This document shows, in pieces, positions 38,095 through 46,930 of a stretch of 64,000 bases of DNA. The translations under genes and the position numbers were made by a program. The stretch's first letter is position 1. Each line of letters opens with the position of its first letter. Under the pieces are notes generated by a model. It did not search any database. It worked only from the letters and a program-made list of their open reading frames with translations, and was not told the DNA's origin. This DNA is from ZC4RG20 sp963782445 (GTDB lineage Bacteria; Pseudomonadota; Gammaproteobacteria; Steroidobacterales; Rariloculaceae). The stretch lies in assembly GCA_963782445.1 (NCBI GenBank), contig CAWAJM010000001.1:3782001-3846000 (forward strand), given 5' to 3'.

Positions 38095-39114
38095 CTACAT
38101 GTCCCGGCGCGCCGGCAAGCTGATGAACGTGCCGCCGTTGCGCTGGCAGATCACGCGCATCGCCGTCGCGAAGTCGGCCGCGGTCAGGAGCTGCCCGCCC
38201 GTGACCTCGTAGTAGGTCGGAAAGAGCACGGCGTGAATGCGGACGCGCCGCCCGTGGCGGTCGCTCGCGTGGTTCTCGCGGTCGATCTCGCGGACGGTCG
38301 CATTGATGGCGCTCGAGCCCGGCGAGAAGTCGTCGCCGAAGTAATAGACGGAGATTCTCTTGTTCGGATCGTAGAAGTCGTGAATGGCCTCGAGCAGGCC
38401 CTCGCGCGGCGAGGAGTTCGAGAACGCGTCCCAATTCTTCATGCTCTGCAGAATGAGCTTGCGGCGAGCCGGCGAGTCCGGAATCCATTCGTTCCGGTAA
38501 CTTTTGAACATGTACTCGCCTTCGTCGTTCATGACCTGGATGCCCTTGACGTGCGGGTACACGTCGAGGGTCTGGCTCAGCTCCTTCATGACGCGGTCCC
38601 ATTGGTACTGCTTCATGCTTCCGGACGTATCGATGACGAAGATGATGTATTCGCTGTCGACGGGAATACCGCCGATCTTGTACTCGTCCGGCTTCGGCTT
38701 GTAATTGGCCAGCAGCTCCTTCATCGTGGCCGTGAGCTTTTCCTTGGCCAGCGCGAGCCGGCCCGCGAGCTCGCTCGAGACTTGAGCGTCGTCCTTCTCA
38801 TTCAGCATCGCCGCACGAATCTTCGACAGATCCCGCTGCAGCCGCGAAACCTCGTCCTGCTCCGCATCGACCTGCTTGACGACGGTGTTGCGCTCCCTCT
38901 GCACTTTTTCGGTGTCGCCGAGAATGTCGTTGAGCTCCTGCTCGTAGCGCGCGAGGTCGCCGTTGAGCTGCTCCTTGCTCTGCTCGAGCCGGATCGGCTG
39001 GAACAGCTTCGTGATCACGAGCAGCAGGATGATCGCTCCGAAGCCGCAGGACACGGCGTCGAGGAACGACAGGCTCATCGTATCGATGTCGCGGCGCTTT
39101 CTCTTTCGCGTCAT
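38095..39114 (-). CDS. MotB-like transmembrane helix fused to von Willebrand A domain (vWA protein 2)
   Basis: The 339-residue protein has a basic cytoplasmic start (MTRKRKRRDIDTM). One transmembrane helix follows (SLSFLDAVSCGFGAIILLLV, residues 14-33), whose Asp19 sits where MotB has its proton-carrying Asp (YADFVTAMMAFFLVMWL in E. coli MotB, from memory). A coiled coil spans residues ~43-140. The vWA domain follows from ~150 with the MIDAS motif DTSGS (162-166), so the domain is probably periplasmic. It shares this plan with the upstream gene, whose stop its ATG overlaps (ATGA). It is the last gene of the cluster. Function is inferred from architecture only. Confidence 0.82.
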   Translation of the reverse strand: MTRKRKRRDIDTMSLSFLDAVSCGFGAIILLLVITKLFQPIRLEQSKEQLNGDLARYEQELNDILGDTEKVQRERNTVVKQVDAEQDEVSRLQRDLSKIRAAMLNEKDDAQVSSELAGRLALAKEKLTATMKELLANYKPKPDEYKIGGIPVDSEYIIFVIDTSGSMKQYQWDRVMKELSQTLDVYPHVKGIQVMNDEGEYMFKSYRNEWIPDSPARRKLILQSMKNWDAFSNSSPREGLLEAIHDFYDPNKRISVYYFGDDFSPGSSAINATVREIDRENHASDRHGRRVRIHAVLFPTYYEVTGGQLLTAADFATAMRVICQRNGGTFISLPARRDM

Positions 39115-40208
39115 GGCCAGTCCTCCGAGGGCCCGATCAGCGAGCCGCCCGTGCGCAGCGCGAGCCACCAGAACGAGGGCGCCGCCTGGGGATCGCCCTC
39201 CATGGCGAGCAGGATCACGTTGACGGGAACGTCGACGGGAAGCTCGCGCACGGCCCGCTTGAAGTCGTCGAGTCTTTCCTTGCCGGTCACGCCGGGGCGC
39301 GGCGGCAGCACCTCGCCCATGGTCGGTAGACCGTCCGTGACCAGGTAAATGTTGTCGGGCTTCGGCTCGAGCTTGCGGGCCGCCGCAAACGCGAGGCTCA
39401 GGCTCGTCGGCCCCTTGGGCGTGATCTGCTTGAGATCCGCGACGGCCTTGTTGAGCTCGCTGCCGTCCGTGACCTTGAGCCACTTGCCGTCCGTGCCTTT
39501 GAGCAGCGAGAAGGCATGATCGTTGAAGCCGTAGATCTGAAATTCGGTGCCGGGCTTGAGCTGCGCCGTGAGCCAGTCGATCGTGTTGACGGTCTGCACC
39601 CACTTCGGCGACTCGCGCTGCTCGACGGCCGGCAGGTTGCGCCGGCGGATGATGTTGACGATCGTGCGGTCGAGCATGCTCGTCGAGCAGTCCACGAGGA
39701 TCACGACATGCTTGCCGCCCATGCGCATGCCCGTCAGGTACTGCCGGTTGCCGTCGCCGACGACGCTGCGGATGCGGTCGCCGGCCTCCTCGGGCGTCAC
39801 GCTCTTCGCCGACTGACGTTTGATCTCTGCGCTCAGGTCCTTGAGCTCGGCCTGCAGCTGCGCGACGGTCTTGCGCTGCTCGCTCGTCTTCGAGCTCAGC
39901 GTCTCGGACTGGCGCTGCGTCGTATCGATCTCGGTCGCTAGCTGCTGCCTGACGCCGCCGAGCACGGCCTGCTGCTCGAGCAGCTTCGCGACGTCCTGCT
40001 TGAGCTGCACGAGGTTCTTGCGGCCGGCGAGGACCTTGAGCTCGACCTTGTCGACCGCGCTCGAAACGGTCTTCTCGGCCGTGTGCTGATGCACGTTGAT
40101 GTTCGAGACGATGATCATGTAGAGCAGGATGATCGCGCCGAACCCGCACGTGATCGCGTCGATGAACGACAGCGAGAAGACGTTGAATTCGCGCTTCTTA
40201 CGCGCCAT
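39111..40208 (-). CDS. MotB-like transmembrane helix fused to von Willebrand A domain (vWA protein 1)
   Basis: The 365-residue paralogue of the next gene begins MARKKREFNVF, then the helix SLSFIDAITCGFGAIILLYM with Asp17 at the MotB-type position. A long coiled coil follows (residues ~45-135), and then a vWA domain with MIDAS motif DCSTS (173-177) and VTDGLPTMGEV near the later metal ligand. Both vWA proteins keep the motif S-F-x-D-A-x-x-C-G-F-G-A, stronger conservation than the rest of the chain. That points to contact with a shared partner, presumably the ExbB-type subunit encoded two genes upstream. Its start overlaps the preceding gene by 11 bases. Confidence 0.82.
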   Translation of the reverse strand: MARKKREFNVFSLSFIDAITCGFGAIILLYMIIVSNINVHQHTAEKTVSSAVDKVELKVLAGRKNLVQLKQDVAKLLEQQAVLGGVRQQLATEIDTTQRQSETLSSKTSEQRKTVAQLQAELKDLSAEIKRQSAKSVTPEEAGDRIRSVVGDGNRQYLTGMRMGGKHVVILVDCSTSMLDRTIVNIIRRRNLPAVEQRESPKWVQTVNTIDWLTAQLKPGTEFQIYGFNDHAFSLLKGTDGKWLKVTDGSELNKAVADLKQITPKGPTSLSLAFAAARKLEPKPDNIYLVTDGLPTMGEVLPPRPGVTGKERLDDFKRAVRELPVDVPVNVILLAMEGDPQAAPSFWWLALRTGGSLIGPSEDWP

Positions 40209-41592
40209 GACCGTCTTCGACTCCGGCCTCGACTCGAATCGCGGCGAGCTCCTCGCCCGGCGAGCCGATGCGGATCCGGTCCGCCACGTTGAGCACACAC
40301 TCCTCGACACGACGCTCGTTGACGAACGTGCCGTAGCGGCTCAGGTCGCGCAGCTTGACCTCGCCGTCGCGCAGCAGGATCTCGCAGTGTGTGCGCGACA
40401 GGCCGCCCTGCTCGGACTCGACGAGGATCGTGCGCCGCCCCTCTTGCGCGGCCCGCCCGATCAGCAGCCCGTCGGTCCCGACGGGATAGGCGACGCCCCG
40501 GTAGACGATGTGCGTCGGCACGCCGCGCCCGAGGGGCCGCTCGGCCTTAGGGGCCACGATGGGTGCGGGCTCGCCCGTCACGCGCTCCCGCCATGGCAGG
40601 TGCTTCAAGAGCCGCACGGCCGTGCCGTCGGACTCGACGCGATCGAGGCCGGCAAGGCCGGCGCGCGCCGTGTGCCCCGTCGGCAGAGAGACCACGTAGG
40701 CATCGTCGAGCCGCGCGAGGTGACTCGCGAGGCCCGGCAGACCCGTCAGACGTTCCGAGAGCTGCACGACGAGCCCCCCGTCGGCGCTGCGCGCCTGGGC
40801 GATGAGCTGCACGATCGCGCGGTTGAAGCCCGCGAACACCGCCTCGAGCTGCTCGCGCGCCACCTCGATGCAGAACTCCTGATCGCCCTCCGCGAGCGCG
40901 AACTCGGCACGCTCGGCTCGCTGCAGCTCGTCGAGCCAGGCGGGCAGCCGGTCGTAGAGACCCTGCTCGGTCTCGGCGTGATGAAAAGGATCGAAGCGCG
41001 TCGCGAGCACGAACTTCTCCGCGAACCAGCGCGCGAGCGCGTCGAACAGATCGGCGAGACCGACGCTCGGCAAGCCCTGCTCGGGTTGGGCCACGGCCTC
41101 GTCGTTCTGCTCGAGCGGCGTCACGGACGCGCGGTGCAGCCCGGCGTCGACGTAGACGAGCTGGCGGCCCGGATAGGGTCGCGCACTCGCGGCGACGGCC
41201 GCATCGACGAGTGCCCTGACCGGCATGCCGCACTCCTCCGCGAGGCCGAGCAGCAGACCGAGCTGCTCGCGCGTGTAGTGGCCCGGCACGACGAAGACGG
41301 CGTCCCGGCCCTCCCCGCCGAATTGCTTCCAGAGCCGGCCGAGCTGCGCGTAGGCCAGCTCGGCCGTGCTGCGGCCGTCACCGAAGCCGGCCGAGCCGGC
41401 TTCGACGCTGAGGTGAGCCCAGAAGCGGTTGCTGACCTGGCGCGGCTTGAGCCGCGCCTGGGCGTAGGCCGTCGTGCCCGTCTCGATGGTCCGGCCGTCG
41501 ACGAGCGCATAGCCGGGCTCGACGGCAAGCACCGAGTCGCCGTCGGCGACGACGAGACCGTAGTCGTTGAGGTCGAACGCGAGCGTGCTCAC
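40198..41592 (-). CDS. Hsp70/actin-fold (ASKHA-like) domain fused to FHA domain
   Basis: The 464-residue soluble protein begins MSTLAFDLNDYGLVVADGDS, in the place of the Hsp70 phosphate-1 loop. The segment DAVFVVPGHYTREQLGLLLG, LAEECGMPVRALVDAAVAAS, follows the Hsp70 pattern of VITVPAYF...QR...AGL...INEPTAAAL. LVYVDAGLHRASVTPL resembles phosphate-2. Catalytic residues look degenerate, so ATPase activity is uncertain. Residues ~369-455 are a classic FHA domain (GLLIGRAAQEG, Ser399-Arg-Thr-His402, YGTFVN with Asn425), which binds phosphothreonine. A kinase-like gene in the same cluster could supply the ligand. Confidence 0.78.
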   Translation of the reverse strand: MSTLAFDLNDYGLVVADGDSVLAVEPGYALVDGRTIETGTTAYAQARLKPRQVSNRFWAHLSVEAGSAGFGDGRSTAELAYAQLGRLWKQFGGEGRDAVFVVPGHYTREQLGLLLGLAEECGMPVRALVDAAVAASARPYPGRQLVYVDAGLHRASVTPLEQNDEAVAQPEQGLPSVGLADLFDALARWFAEKFVLATRFDPFHHAETEQGLYDRLPAWLDELQRAERAEFALAEGDQEFCIEVAREQLEAVFAGFNRAIVQLIAQARSADGGLVVQLSERLTGLPGLASHLARLDDAYVVSLPTGHTARAGLAGLDRVESDGTAVRLLKHLPWRERVTGEPAPIVAPKAERPLGRGVPTHIVYRGVAYPVGTDGLLIGRAAQEGRRTILVESEQGGLSRTHCEILLRDGEVKLRDLSRYGTFVNERRVEECVLNVADRIRIGSPGEELAAIRVEAGVEDGHGA

Positions 41593-41599
41593 GGAAGAA

Positions 41600-42448
41600 T
41601 CAGCTCGTGCCGTTGCGGCTGTGCATATGGCGAATCAGGTTGTGATCGACGTAGGTCTGCGCATCGAGGACGAGGCCCTCCTGCATGAGCTGCAGCTGGT
41701 GCACGAGGAACATCAGGACGATCGAGATCAACAGCGCGACGAGCGTCGAGTTGAACGCGAGACCTAAGTTCTGGGTCACGCCGCTGAGATCGCCCTGCAG
41801 CGCTTTATTGGCCTGGTCCATGGCCTGGCCGATGCCGCGCACGGTGCCGATGAAGCCGATCGAGGGAATGGCCCAGGCGATGTACCGGATCATCGCGAGC
41901 TCGGAGTCGAGCCGGTCGCCTTCGGCCTCGCAGACCGAGTTCGCGACGGAGGAGACGTCCTGCACGTTGCGTGTCGCGCCGAAGCGCTCGAGGGCCGAGA
42001 TCAGCAGACGCGGCAGCAGCATCTTCCGGACGCGCTGCGGCAAAGCCTGAATAGTGCGCGCGTACTCGCGCGTGTCCTCGGGCAGCACGCGCACACCCTC
42101 GCGAATCGGCAGCAGCTCGCGCTGCAGCAGGGCCCGCTCGCGCTGCGTGGCGACGGCCTTGTAGCCCATGAGCGCGAACGCCCAGATCCCGAGGATGATC
42201 TCCGACTCCTGCTCGAAGTCCTTGATCACGACCCAAAGCGACCGCTGGGGCGTGTAGTTGCTCTCCTGCTTCATGCGGAGCGTCTGCTCCGCGATGATGG
42301 CGCTCGCTTTCGGGCGCACGATCGTCACATAGATCGAATGCACGACGATGACCGAGATGACGAGCGAGAACACCGCAAACAGAAACTCGTGCGGAAGCCC
42401 GCGCTTGATGCGGGCGACGCCCCGAACCGGGACCCGTTCAACTGCCAT
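41600..42448 (-). CDS. MotA/TolQ/ExbB-type proton channel subunit
   Basis: The 282-residue inner-membrane protein has predicted helices at ~22-44, ~83-98, ~186-206 and ~228-250. The last two carry the family signature AWAIPSIGFIGTVRGIGQAM and NLGLAFNSTLVALLISIVLM. Family members form pentamers around a dimer of ExbD, TolR or MotB and use the proton gradient to move it. No ordinary exbD or tolR lies nearby. The two MotB-like vWA genes downstream are the obvious partners. A cytoplasmic loop of ~85 residues between helices 2 and 3 could receive regulatory input. Start ATG 42448. Confidence 0.92.
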   Translation of the reverse strand: MAVERVPVRGVARIKRGLPHEFLFAVFSLVISVIVVHSIYVTIVRPKASAIIAEQTLRMKQESNYTPQRSLWVVIKDFEQESEIILGIWAFALMGYKAVATQRERALLQRELLPIREGVRVLPEDTREYARTIQALPQRVRKMLLPRLLISALERFGATRNVQDVSSVANSVCEAEGDRLDSELAMIRYIAWAIPSIGFIGTVRGIGQAMDQANKALQGDLSGVTQNLGLAFNSTLVALLISIVLMFLVHQLQLMQEGLVLDAQTYVDHNLIRHMHSRNGTS

Positions 42449-42469
42449 GACGACTCCTAGACTGAGAGA

Positions 42470-42805
42470 CTAAATATCAGCGGGAAACGTAACTTCCTGG
42501 TCGGGCTTGATCTGCTCGCTCGGCACGAATTCTCCCGGATCCTTTTCCGCAGCTTTGCCGGCCGCGGCCTTCTTCTGCGCAGCCGCGGCTGCGGCCCCGT
42601 CCGCTTGCGCGGCGCCGGCCGGCTTCGCCGCAGGCTTGGCCGCTTCGGCGGCTCGCGCCGCCGGCGCGGCGGCCGCGGGCGCGGCCGCGGCCCCCGGCGC
42701 CGCCGCGCCGGCCGTACTGCCCGAGGGCTGCTGCGCATAGACGAATACGGAGATGGCGGACAGCCAGAGCCCCACGGACACCCATCTGATGCTGTTCATC
42801 TTCAT
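42470..42805 (-). CDS. Small secreted alanine-rich protein
   Basis: The 111-residue product starts at ATG 42805 and has an N-terminal signal or anchor (RWVSVGLWLSAISVFVYAQQ). An alanine/proline/lysine tract of about 65 residues follows, then a short ordered end, GEFVPSEQIKPDQEVTFPAD-I. The plan is a TolA-like flexible spacer joined to a small C-terminal motif. Its position between the FGE-like gene (19 bases away) and the ExbB-type gene (21 bases away) implies co-transcription and an envelope role in the same complex. I do not recognise a family. Confidence 0.7.
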   Translation of the reverse strand: MKMNSIRWVSVGLWLSAISVFVYAQQPSGSTAGAAAPGAAAAPAAAAPAARAAEAAKPAAKPAGAAQADGAAAAAAQKKAAAGKAAEKDPGEFVPSEQIKPDQEVTFPADI

Positions 42806-42824
42806 CGCCCCTCCTCGCCTGCAC

Positions 42825-45263
42825 TCACTGCAGATTTCGGGCAATCCGGAAACCCAAGTCCTCGCGCCCCTCGTCGGCGTAGTCGCGATAGGCCATGCGC
42901 AGGTCGGTGACCGTCGCGCTGCGCCAGCTCGGGCCGCGCACCACGTGAAACCGCCCTTCGGCCGGCCCGAGCGGGTCCACCGCCACCTTGTCGCCCGAGC
43001 CGGGCTCGATCGTCAGCGAGTAGAAGTCCTGCACCCACTCGCTGACGTTGCCGCCCATGTCGTAGAGCCCGAGCGCATTGGGCGGGAAGCTGCCGACGGG
43101 CGCCGAGACCTTGAAGCCGTCGCTGTAAGTCACGAGTGTCGTCGGCAGGACGTTCGCGGCCGAGACGTCGGCGAAATTGCCCGAGCGGTCCGGCGGCGGC
43201 AGCTTCTGGCCCCAGGGATAGACGAGCGGCTTGGCGCGCTTCGCGAAGCGCGCCGCCCAGGCCCACTCGGCCTCGGTCGGCAGCCTGTAGCCGTCGCGCA
43301 GCGGACGCACCGCGACCCACTGCCCGTCCTTCTGCTCGTAGACGGGCTGCAGGCCGTCCTTGATGCTGAGCCAATTCAGGAACTGCACGGCGTCGGCCCA
43401 GCTCACGCGCACGACGGGCTGCCCGTCGTCGTTCAACGTGAGCCCGTGGAAGCTTCCCGAGTCGTGGCTCGCCTCGTAGGCGCGATACGCCTTGTTCGTG
43501 ACCTCGCGCGTCCCGAGGTAGAAGGCCCGCGAAAGCTTGACGTGCCGCTGCACCTCGTTCGAGCGCCGGCCCTGCTGGCCCCGCGGCGTCCCCATCGTGA
43601 ATTCGCCGGCCGGGATCAGCTTGAGCTCCTGGCCGAGACTCGTGCGCACGATGGGCGGGTAGCCGCTGCCCGAGCCCTGGTTCAACGCCACGAGGTCGAA
43701 GCGCAGCGTCTGCGCGTAGCCCGGGCGCGGCGTGACCTGCGTGCTTTTCGTCGCATAGCCCTTGGCGCGGAGCTCGATCTTGTGCGGCAGCGCCGTGAGT
43801 CTGAGATCCGCCGGCGTCGAAGCCTGCTGCTCGCCGTCGACGAAGACCGCCGCGCCCTTCGGGTTCGTCTCGACGTGCAGCTTGCCGTACTCGGCGACGA
43901 GATCGAGCGCGAGCTTGCGGCCGCTGTCCGCCGCTACGGACAGGCTGCGGCGCACGGTCTCGTAGCCCGGCTTCGCGACCGTGAGCTCGTGCGTACGGCC
44001 GGGGCGCAGCCGCAGCGTCAGCGGCGTCCGGCCTTTGAACTCGCCGTCGACGGTCGCCGCCGCGCCGGCCGGCATGGTCGCGAGCTGGACGCGGCCGTCG
44101 GCCTGGACGAGCTTGACCGCCGGTAGCTGCTGGGGCTGGTTCGCGACGACGTCGACGCTGTTCTGCCACGCGTTGTAGCCGTGCAGCCTGACCTCGAGAT
44201 CGTGCTTGCCGGCCTTGAGCTCGAGCGAGGCCGGAGTCGTGCCGCGCATTTGGCCGTCGACGAGCACCTCGGCCCCGGCGGGCTCGGTCGTGAGCGCGAC
44301 GGGCGCCCAGTTGGGCGTCATCTTGACGCTCAGCGTCTGGCGCTTGCCTTCGCCGGCGACGTCGAGCTCGCGCACTTCGGCGAGGTAGCGGTCCGCCGAG
44401 AACTCGAGCCGATGCTTGCCGGGGACGATGTCGGCCGTCAGAGGCGTCTTGCCGAGCGGCTTGCCGTCCAGCGCGACCTGCGCGGTCACGTTCGGCTCGG
44501 CCTCGAGCGTGACCTTGCCGGGCAGCTTCGTCAGCGCGAGCTTGATGGTCTGATCCGAGTCTTCGCCCACGGTGATGACCGTGTCGAGGGGATAGTAGCC
44601 CGGCAGCTCGGCGGTCAGGCGATGGTCCCCGGACCGCAGCAGCACGCGGTTGGACAGATGGAGCTTGAGCAGCGTGCCGGGCAGCGAAACGGTTTCGGGC
44701 AGCGGCGAGAACTCGAGCTGCACGGACTTGGCCGTGAACGCGAACCAGGCGAGCACGGCCAAAACGGCAAAGCCGATCGAGACGAGGACCGTCGAGGGTC
44801 TCGGTAGCCGCGAGCGCGGCGCGTGCTCGGCCGCGGCCTCCGGGCGAAACGCAATCGGCTTGATCTCGAACTCGTCCGTCGGGCCCGCGGCCCGCGCGAG
44901 CTCGTCGAGATCCGGCGGCGCCGTGTCGCCGGCCGTGACGAGCGCGTCGACGACGAGCGTGAGCCGGCCCGCCGCGATGCGGCAGGCGAGCCGCGCGCTG
45001 TCGAGCGCAATGAGGTCGCCGTCCGCGAGCCGGCGCATCGCGGTTACCGGCTCGCCGCCGACGCGCAGGTTCTGCGTGCCGCGCGCGGGATCGAGGAAGA
45101 ACACGCCGTCGAGAACGCCGATGCGCACCGAGCCCTGCACGCCCGCGATCGTGATGTCGTCGCCGGCCGCGCCGCCGATGGAGACGGGCATCGCGTCGGG
45201 ACCGAACCGGCGCACGCGGCCGCCGAAATCCGTCGTGATGACCCAGTCGGGCGCGTCGCTCAT
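42825..45263 (-). CDS. FHA-like / transmembrane / PEGA repeat / FGE-sulfatase-like protein
   Basis: The 812-residue protein starts at ATG 45263, with AAGGAAGGA about nine bases upstream. ATG 45302 is an alternative. Residues ~8-100 resemble a degenerate FHA domain. A helix at ~158-177 (TVLVSIGFAVLAVLAWFAF) places the rest outside the cytoplasm. Residues ~190-530 hold PEGA repeats (AEPNVTAQVALDGKPLGKTP, TTEPAGAEVLVDGQMRGTTP, ATMPAGAAATVDGEFKGRTP, ETNPKGAAVFVDGEQQASTP). Residues ~535-812 are a formylglycine-generating/SUMF1 fold (IPAGEFTMGTPRG, YRLPTEAEWAWAARFA, MGGNVSEWVQDFY). The usual WEWC cysteine is absent, so a binding rather than catalytic role is likely. Confidence 0.85.
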   Translation of the reverse strand: MSDAPDWVITTDFGGRVRRFGPDAMPVSIGGAAGDDITIAGVQGSVRIGVLDGVFFLDPARGTQNLRVGGEPVTAMRRLADGDLIALDSARLACRIAAGRLTLVVDALVTAGDTAPPDLDELARAAGPTDEFEIKPIAFRPEAAAEHAPRSRLPRPSTVLVSIGFAVLAVLAWFAFTAKSVQLEFSPLPETVSLPGTLLKLHLSNRVLLRSGDHRLTAELPGYYPLDTVITVGEDSDQTIKLALTKLPGKVTLEAEPNVTAQVALDGKPLGKTPLTADIVPGKHRLEFSADRYLAEVRELDVAGEGKRQTLSVKMTPNWAPVALTTEPAGAEVLVDGQMRGTTPASLELKAGKHDLEVRLHGYNAWQNSVDVVANQPQQLPAVKLVQADGRVQLATMPAGAAATVDGEFKGRTPLTLRLRPGRTHELTVAKPGYETVRRSLSVAADSGRKLALDLVAEYGKLHVETNPKGAAVFVDGEQQASTPADLRLTALPHKIELRAKGYATKSTQVTPRPGYAQTLRFDLVALNQGSGSGYPPIVRTSLGQELKLIPAGEFTMGTPRGQQGRRSNEVQRHVKLSRAFYLGTREVTNKAYRAYEASHDSGSFHGLTLNDDGQPVVRVSWADAVQFLNWLSIKDGLQPVYEQKDGQWVAVRPLRDGYRLPTEAEWAWAARFAKRAKPLVYPWGQKLPPPDRSGNFADVSAANVLPTTLVTYSDGFKVSAPVGSFPPNALGLYDMGGNVSEWVQDFYSLTIEPGSGDKVAVDPLGPAEGRFHVVRGPSWRSATVTDLRMAYRDYADEGREDLGFRIARNLQ

Positions 45264-45307
45264 CGCGGCCATTCCTTCCTTGGTGTGTCTACCGGCGTTC
45301 ATGGGTC

Positions 45308-46930
45308 TCAGATCTGCTCCGTGCACACGACGGCGATGGGATCGGGCGCATGCCCCGGCAGGACCGTGAATGTCTTGCGAACGTCACGGTAGCCGTCGCG
45401 CGAGCCGACCGCCACGTACTGTCCCGGACGCAGCTGCAGGGCCTTCGCGCCGAACGTCCCGAGCCGGCCGACGCGGTAGACCGTGACTTCGGTTTGCTGA
45501 TCCGACGTGAGCTCGACGGTCACGGGCGTCGTGGCTTGAGCGATGAGCCCCTCGAGCGCGGAAATCTGTCCCTTGAGACGGCCGCCCGGAGCGTCGATGC
45601 CGCGCGCCTGCTCGAGCAGGCCGCGCGCGGCCGCGAGCACGTCGTTGCCGAACAGCAGCCGCGGATGCTTGATGAGGTTCTCGAGCTTCGCATCCAGATC
45701 CGCACGTGCCTGCGCGTGCGCGAGGCCCTTCTTCGCGAAGTCGAGGCTCGGATCCTCGGCCAATGCGGCCTGGTACTGCTCGATGGCGCGGTCCCAGAGC
45801 TCGCGGCGTTCGAAAGCCAGCGCCCGCACGCGCGAGAGAGAGATCTTGTCGAGCTGCAGGCCCTGCCGGGCTTGCACGAGCCCGTCCTGCGCATCCGCCG
45901 ACTGCGGCCGCATCGCGAGCGCGGCCTTGAACTGCTGCTCGGCCGTTGCATAGTCCTTGGCGCCGAGCGTGCTGAAGCCCTTCGACATGAGCCCCTCGAA
46001 CTTCTCGTCGGCCATGCGCTGCCTGACGGCGGCGAGCGCATCCTTCGCGGGCTTCCACTGCGGATCGAGCGCAGCGGCCTTCGCATAAGCGTCCGCGGCG
46101 TCGGCAAGCCGGCTGCGCTCGCGCAGCGCATCGCCCTTGCGCATGAGCGCCAGCACGTCCGGCAGCTTCTGCGCGCGGGCCTGGCCGGCCTTGGCCGCCG
46201 CGTTCGAGGAGTCCACGGCCAACACGAGCGCGAACTGCCGGGCCGCGAGGGTGGCATTGCCGACGGCCAGCGCCTGGCGTCCGGCATCCAGGGCCTGCTG
46301 CGTGATCTCGTCCGAGCGGGCGATCAGCGCCTTGCCGACGTCGAGTGCCTTGCCATAGGCGGCGATCGCGTCCTGATACGCCATCGCGAGGTAAGCGTCG
46401 TCGCCGGCCTTGCTCGCGCTCGTGTAGCGCTTGTAGTCGTCGCCGCCCCAGCTTTGGACGGACATTTCCTTGAGACGCTGCTGTTGCGTCAGCAGCTTCG
46501 CGAGCAGCGACTCGGTCTGGTCCGCAAGCTGCTTCTTCTGCTGCGGCGTGAGCTCGGGCTTCGGCGGTGCGGCCGGCGCCTGCTTGGGTGCAGCCGCCTG
46601 CGGCGCAGGTTGCGGCGTATCCTGTTGGACCCAGCGCGGCAGCAGGATGAAGACCCCGATCACCACGGCCGCAAGCAGCACGGAGGCGGCCGCGAGCAAC
46701 GGCCGGCCGATGCCGGGCCCACCCTCGTCCGGCTCGCCGCTCGGGAATGTCTCGGCCGCGCCGCCGCCGGCCGTGCCGAACGACGGCCTGACCGGCGCGA
46801 TGGCCTCCTCGTGCTCGCGATGCGGTGTCTCGGTATCCACGCCTCGACTCTGCCCTGCGACGGACTCTTCCTCCGAGTTGCTGATGGCCTTCGCTTCCGA
46901 CGGCCCAGGATCGACGCGGCCGGGTTTCAC
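45308..46930 (-). CDS. Single-pass membrane protein with TPR-like helical repeats
   Basis: The 540-residue product starts at GTG 46930, overlapping the kinase stop by four bases (GTGA). Residues 1-75 are a polar, disordered cytoplasmic region, and a helix follows at 78-97 (PLLAAASVLLAAVVIGVFIL). After a proline/alanine linker, residues ~130-450 form tandem helical hairpins (DAYLAMAYQDAIAAYGKALD, GDALRERSRLADAADAYAKA, KDYATAEQQFKAALAMRPQS, WDRAIEQYQAALAEDPSLDF), typical of TPR scaffolds. The last ~60 residues (LGTFGAKALQLRPGQYVAVG) read like a PEGA-type beta domain. Likely an envelope scaffold; the cytoplasmic tail could be a kinase substrate. Confidence 0.8.
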   Translation of the reverse strand: MKPGRVDPGPSEAKAISNSEEESVAGQSRGVDTETPHREHEEAIAPVRPSFGTAGGGAAETFPSGEPDEGGPGIGRPLLAAASVLLAAVVIGVFILLPRWVQQDTPQPAPQAAAPKQAPAAPPKPELTPQQKKQLADQTESLLAKLLTQQQRLKEMSVQSWGGDDYKRYTSASKAGDDAYLAMAYQDAIAAYGKALDVGKALIARSDEITQQALDAGRQALAVGNATLAARQFALVLAVDSSNAAAKAGQARAQKLPDVLALMRKGDALRERSRLADAADAYAKAAALDPQWKPAKDALAAVRQRMADEKFEGLMSKGFSTLGAKDYATAEQQFKAALAMRPQSADAQDGLVQARQGLQLDKISLSRVRALAFERRELWDRAIEQYQAALAEDPSLDFAKKGLAHAQARADLDAKLENLIKHPRLLFGNDVLAAARGLLEQARGIDAPGGRLKGQISALEGLIAQATTPVTVELTSDQQTEVTVYRVGRLGTFGAKALQLRPGQYVAVGSRDGYRDVRKTFTVLPGHAPDPIAVVCTEQI

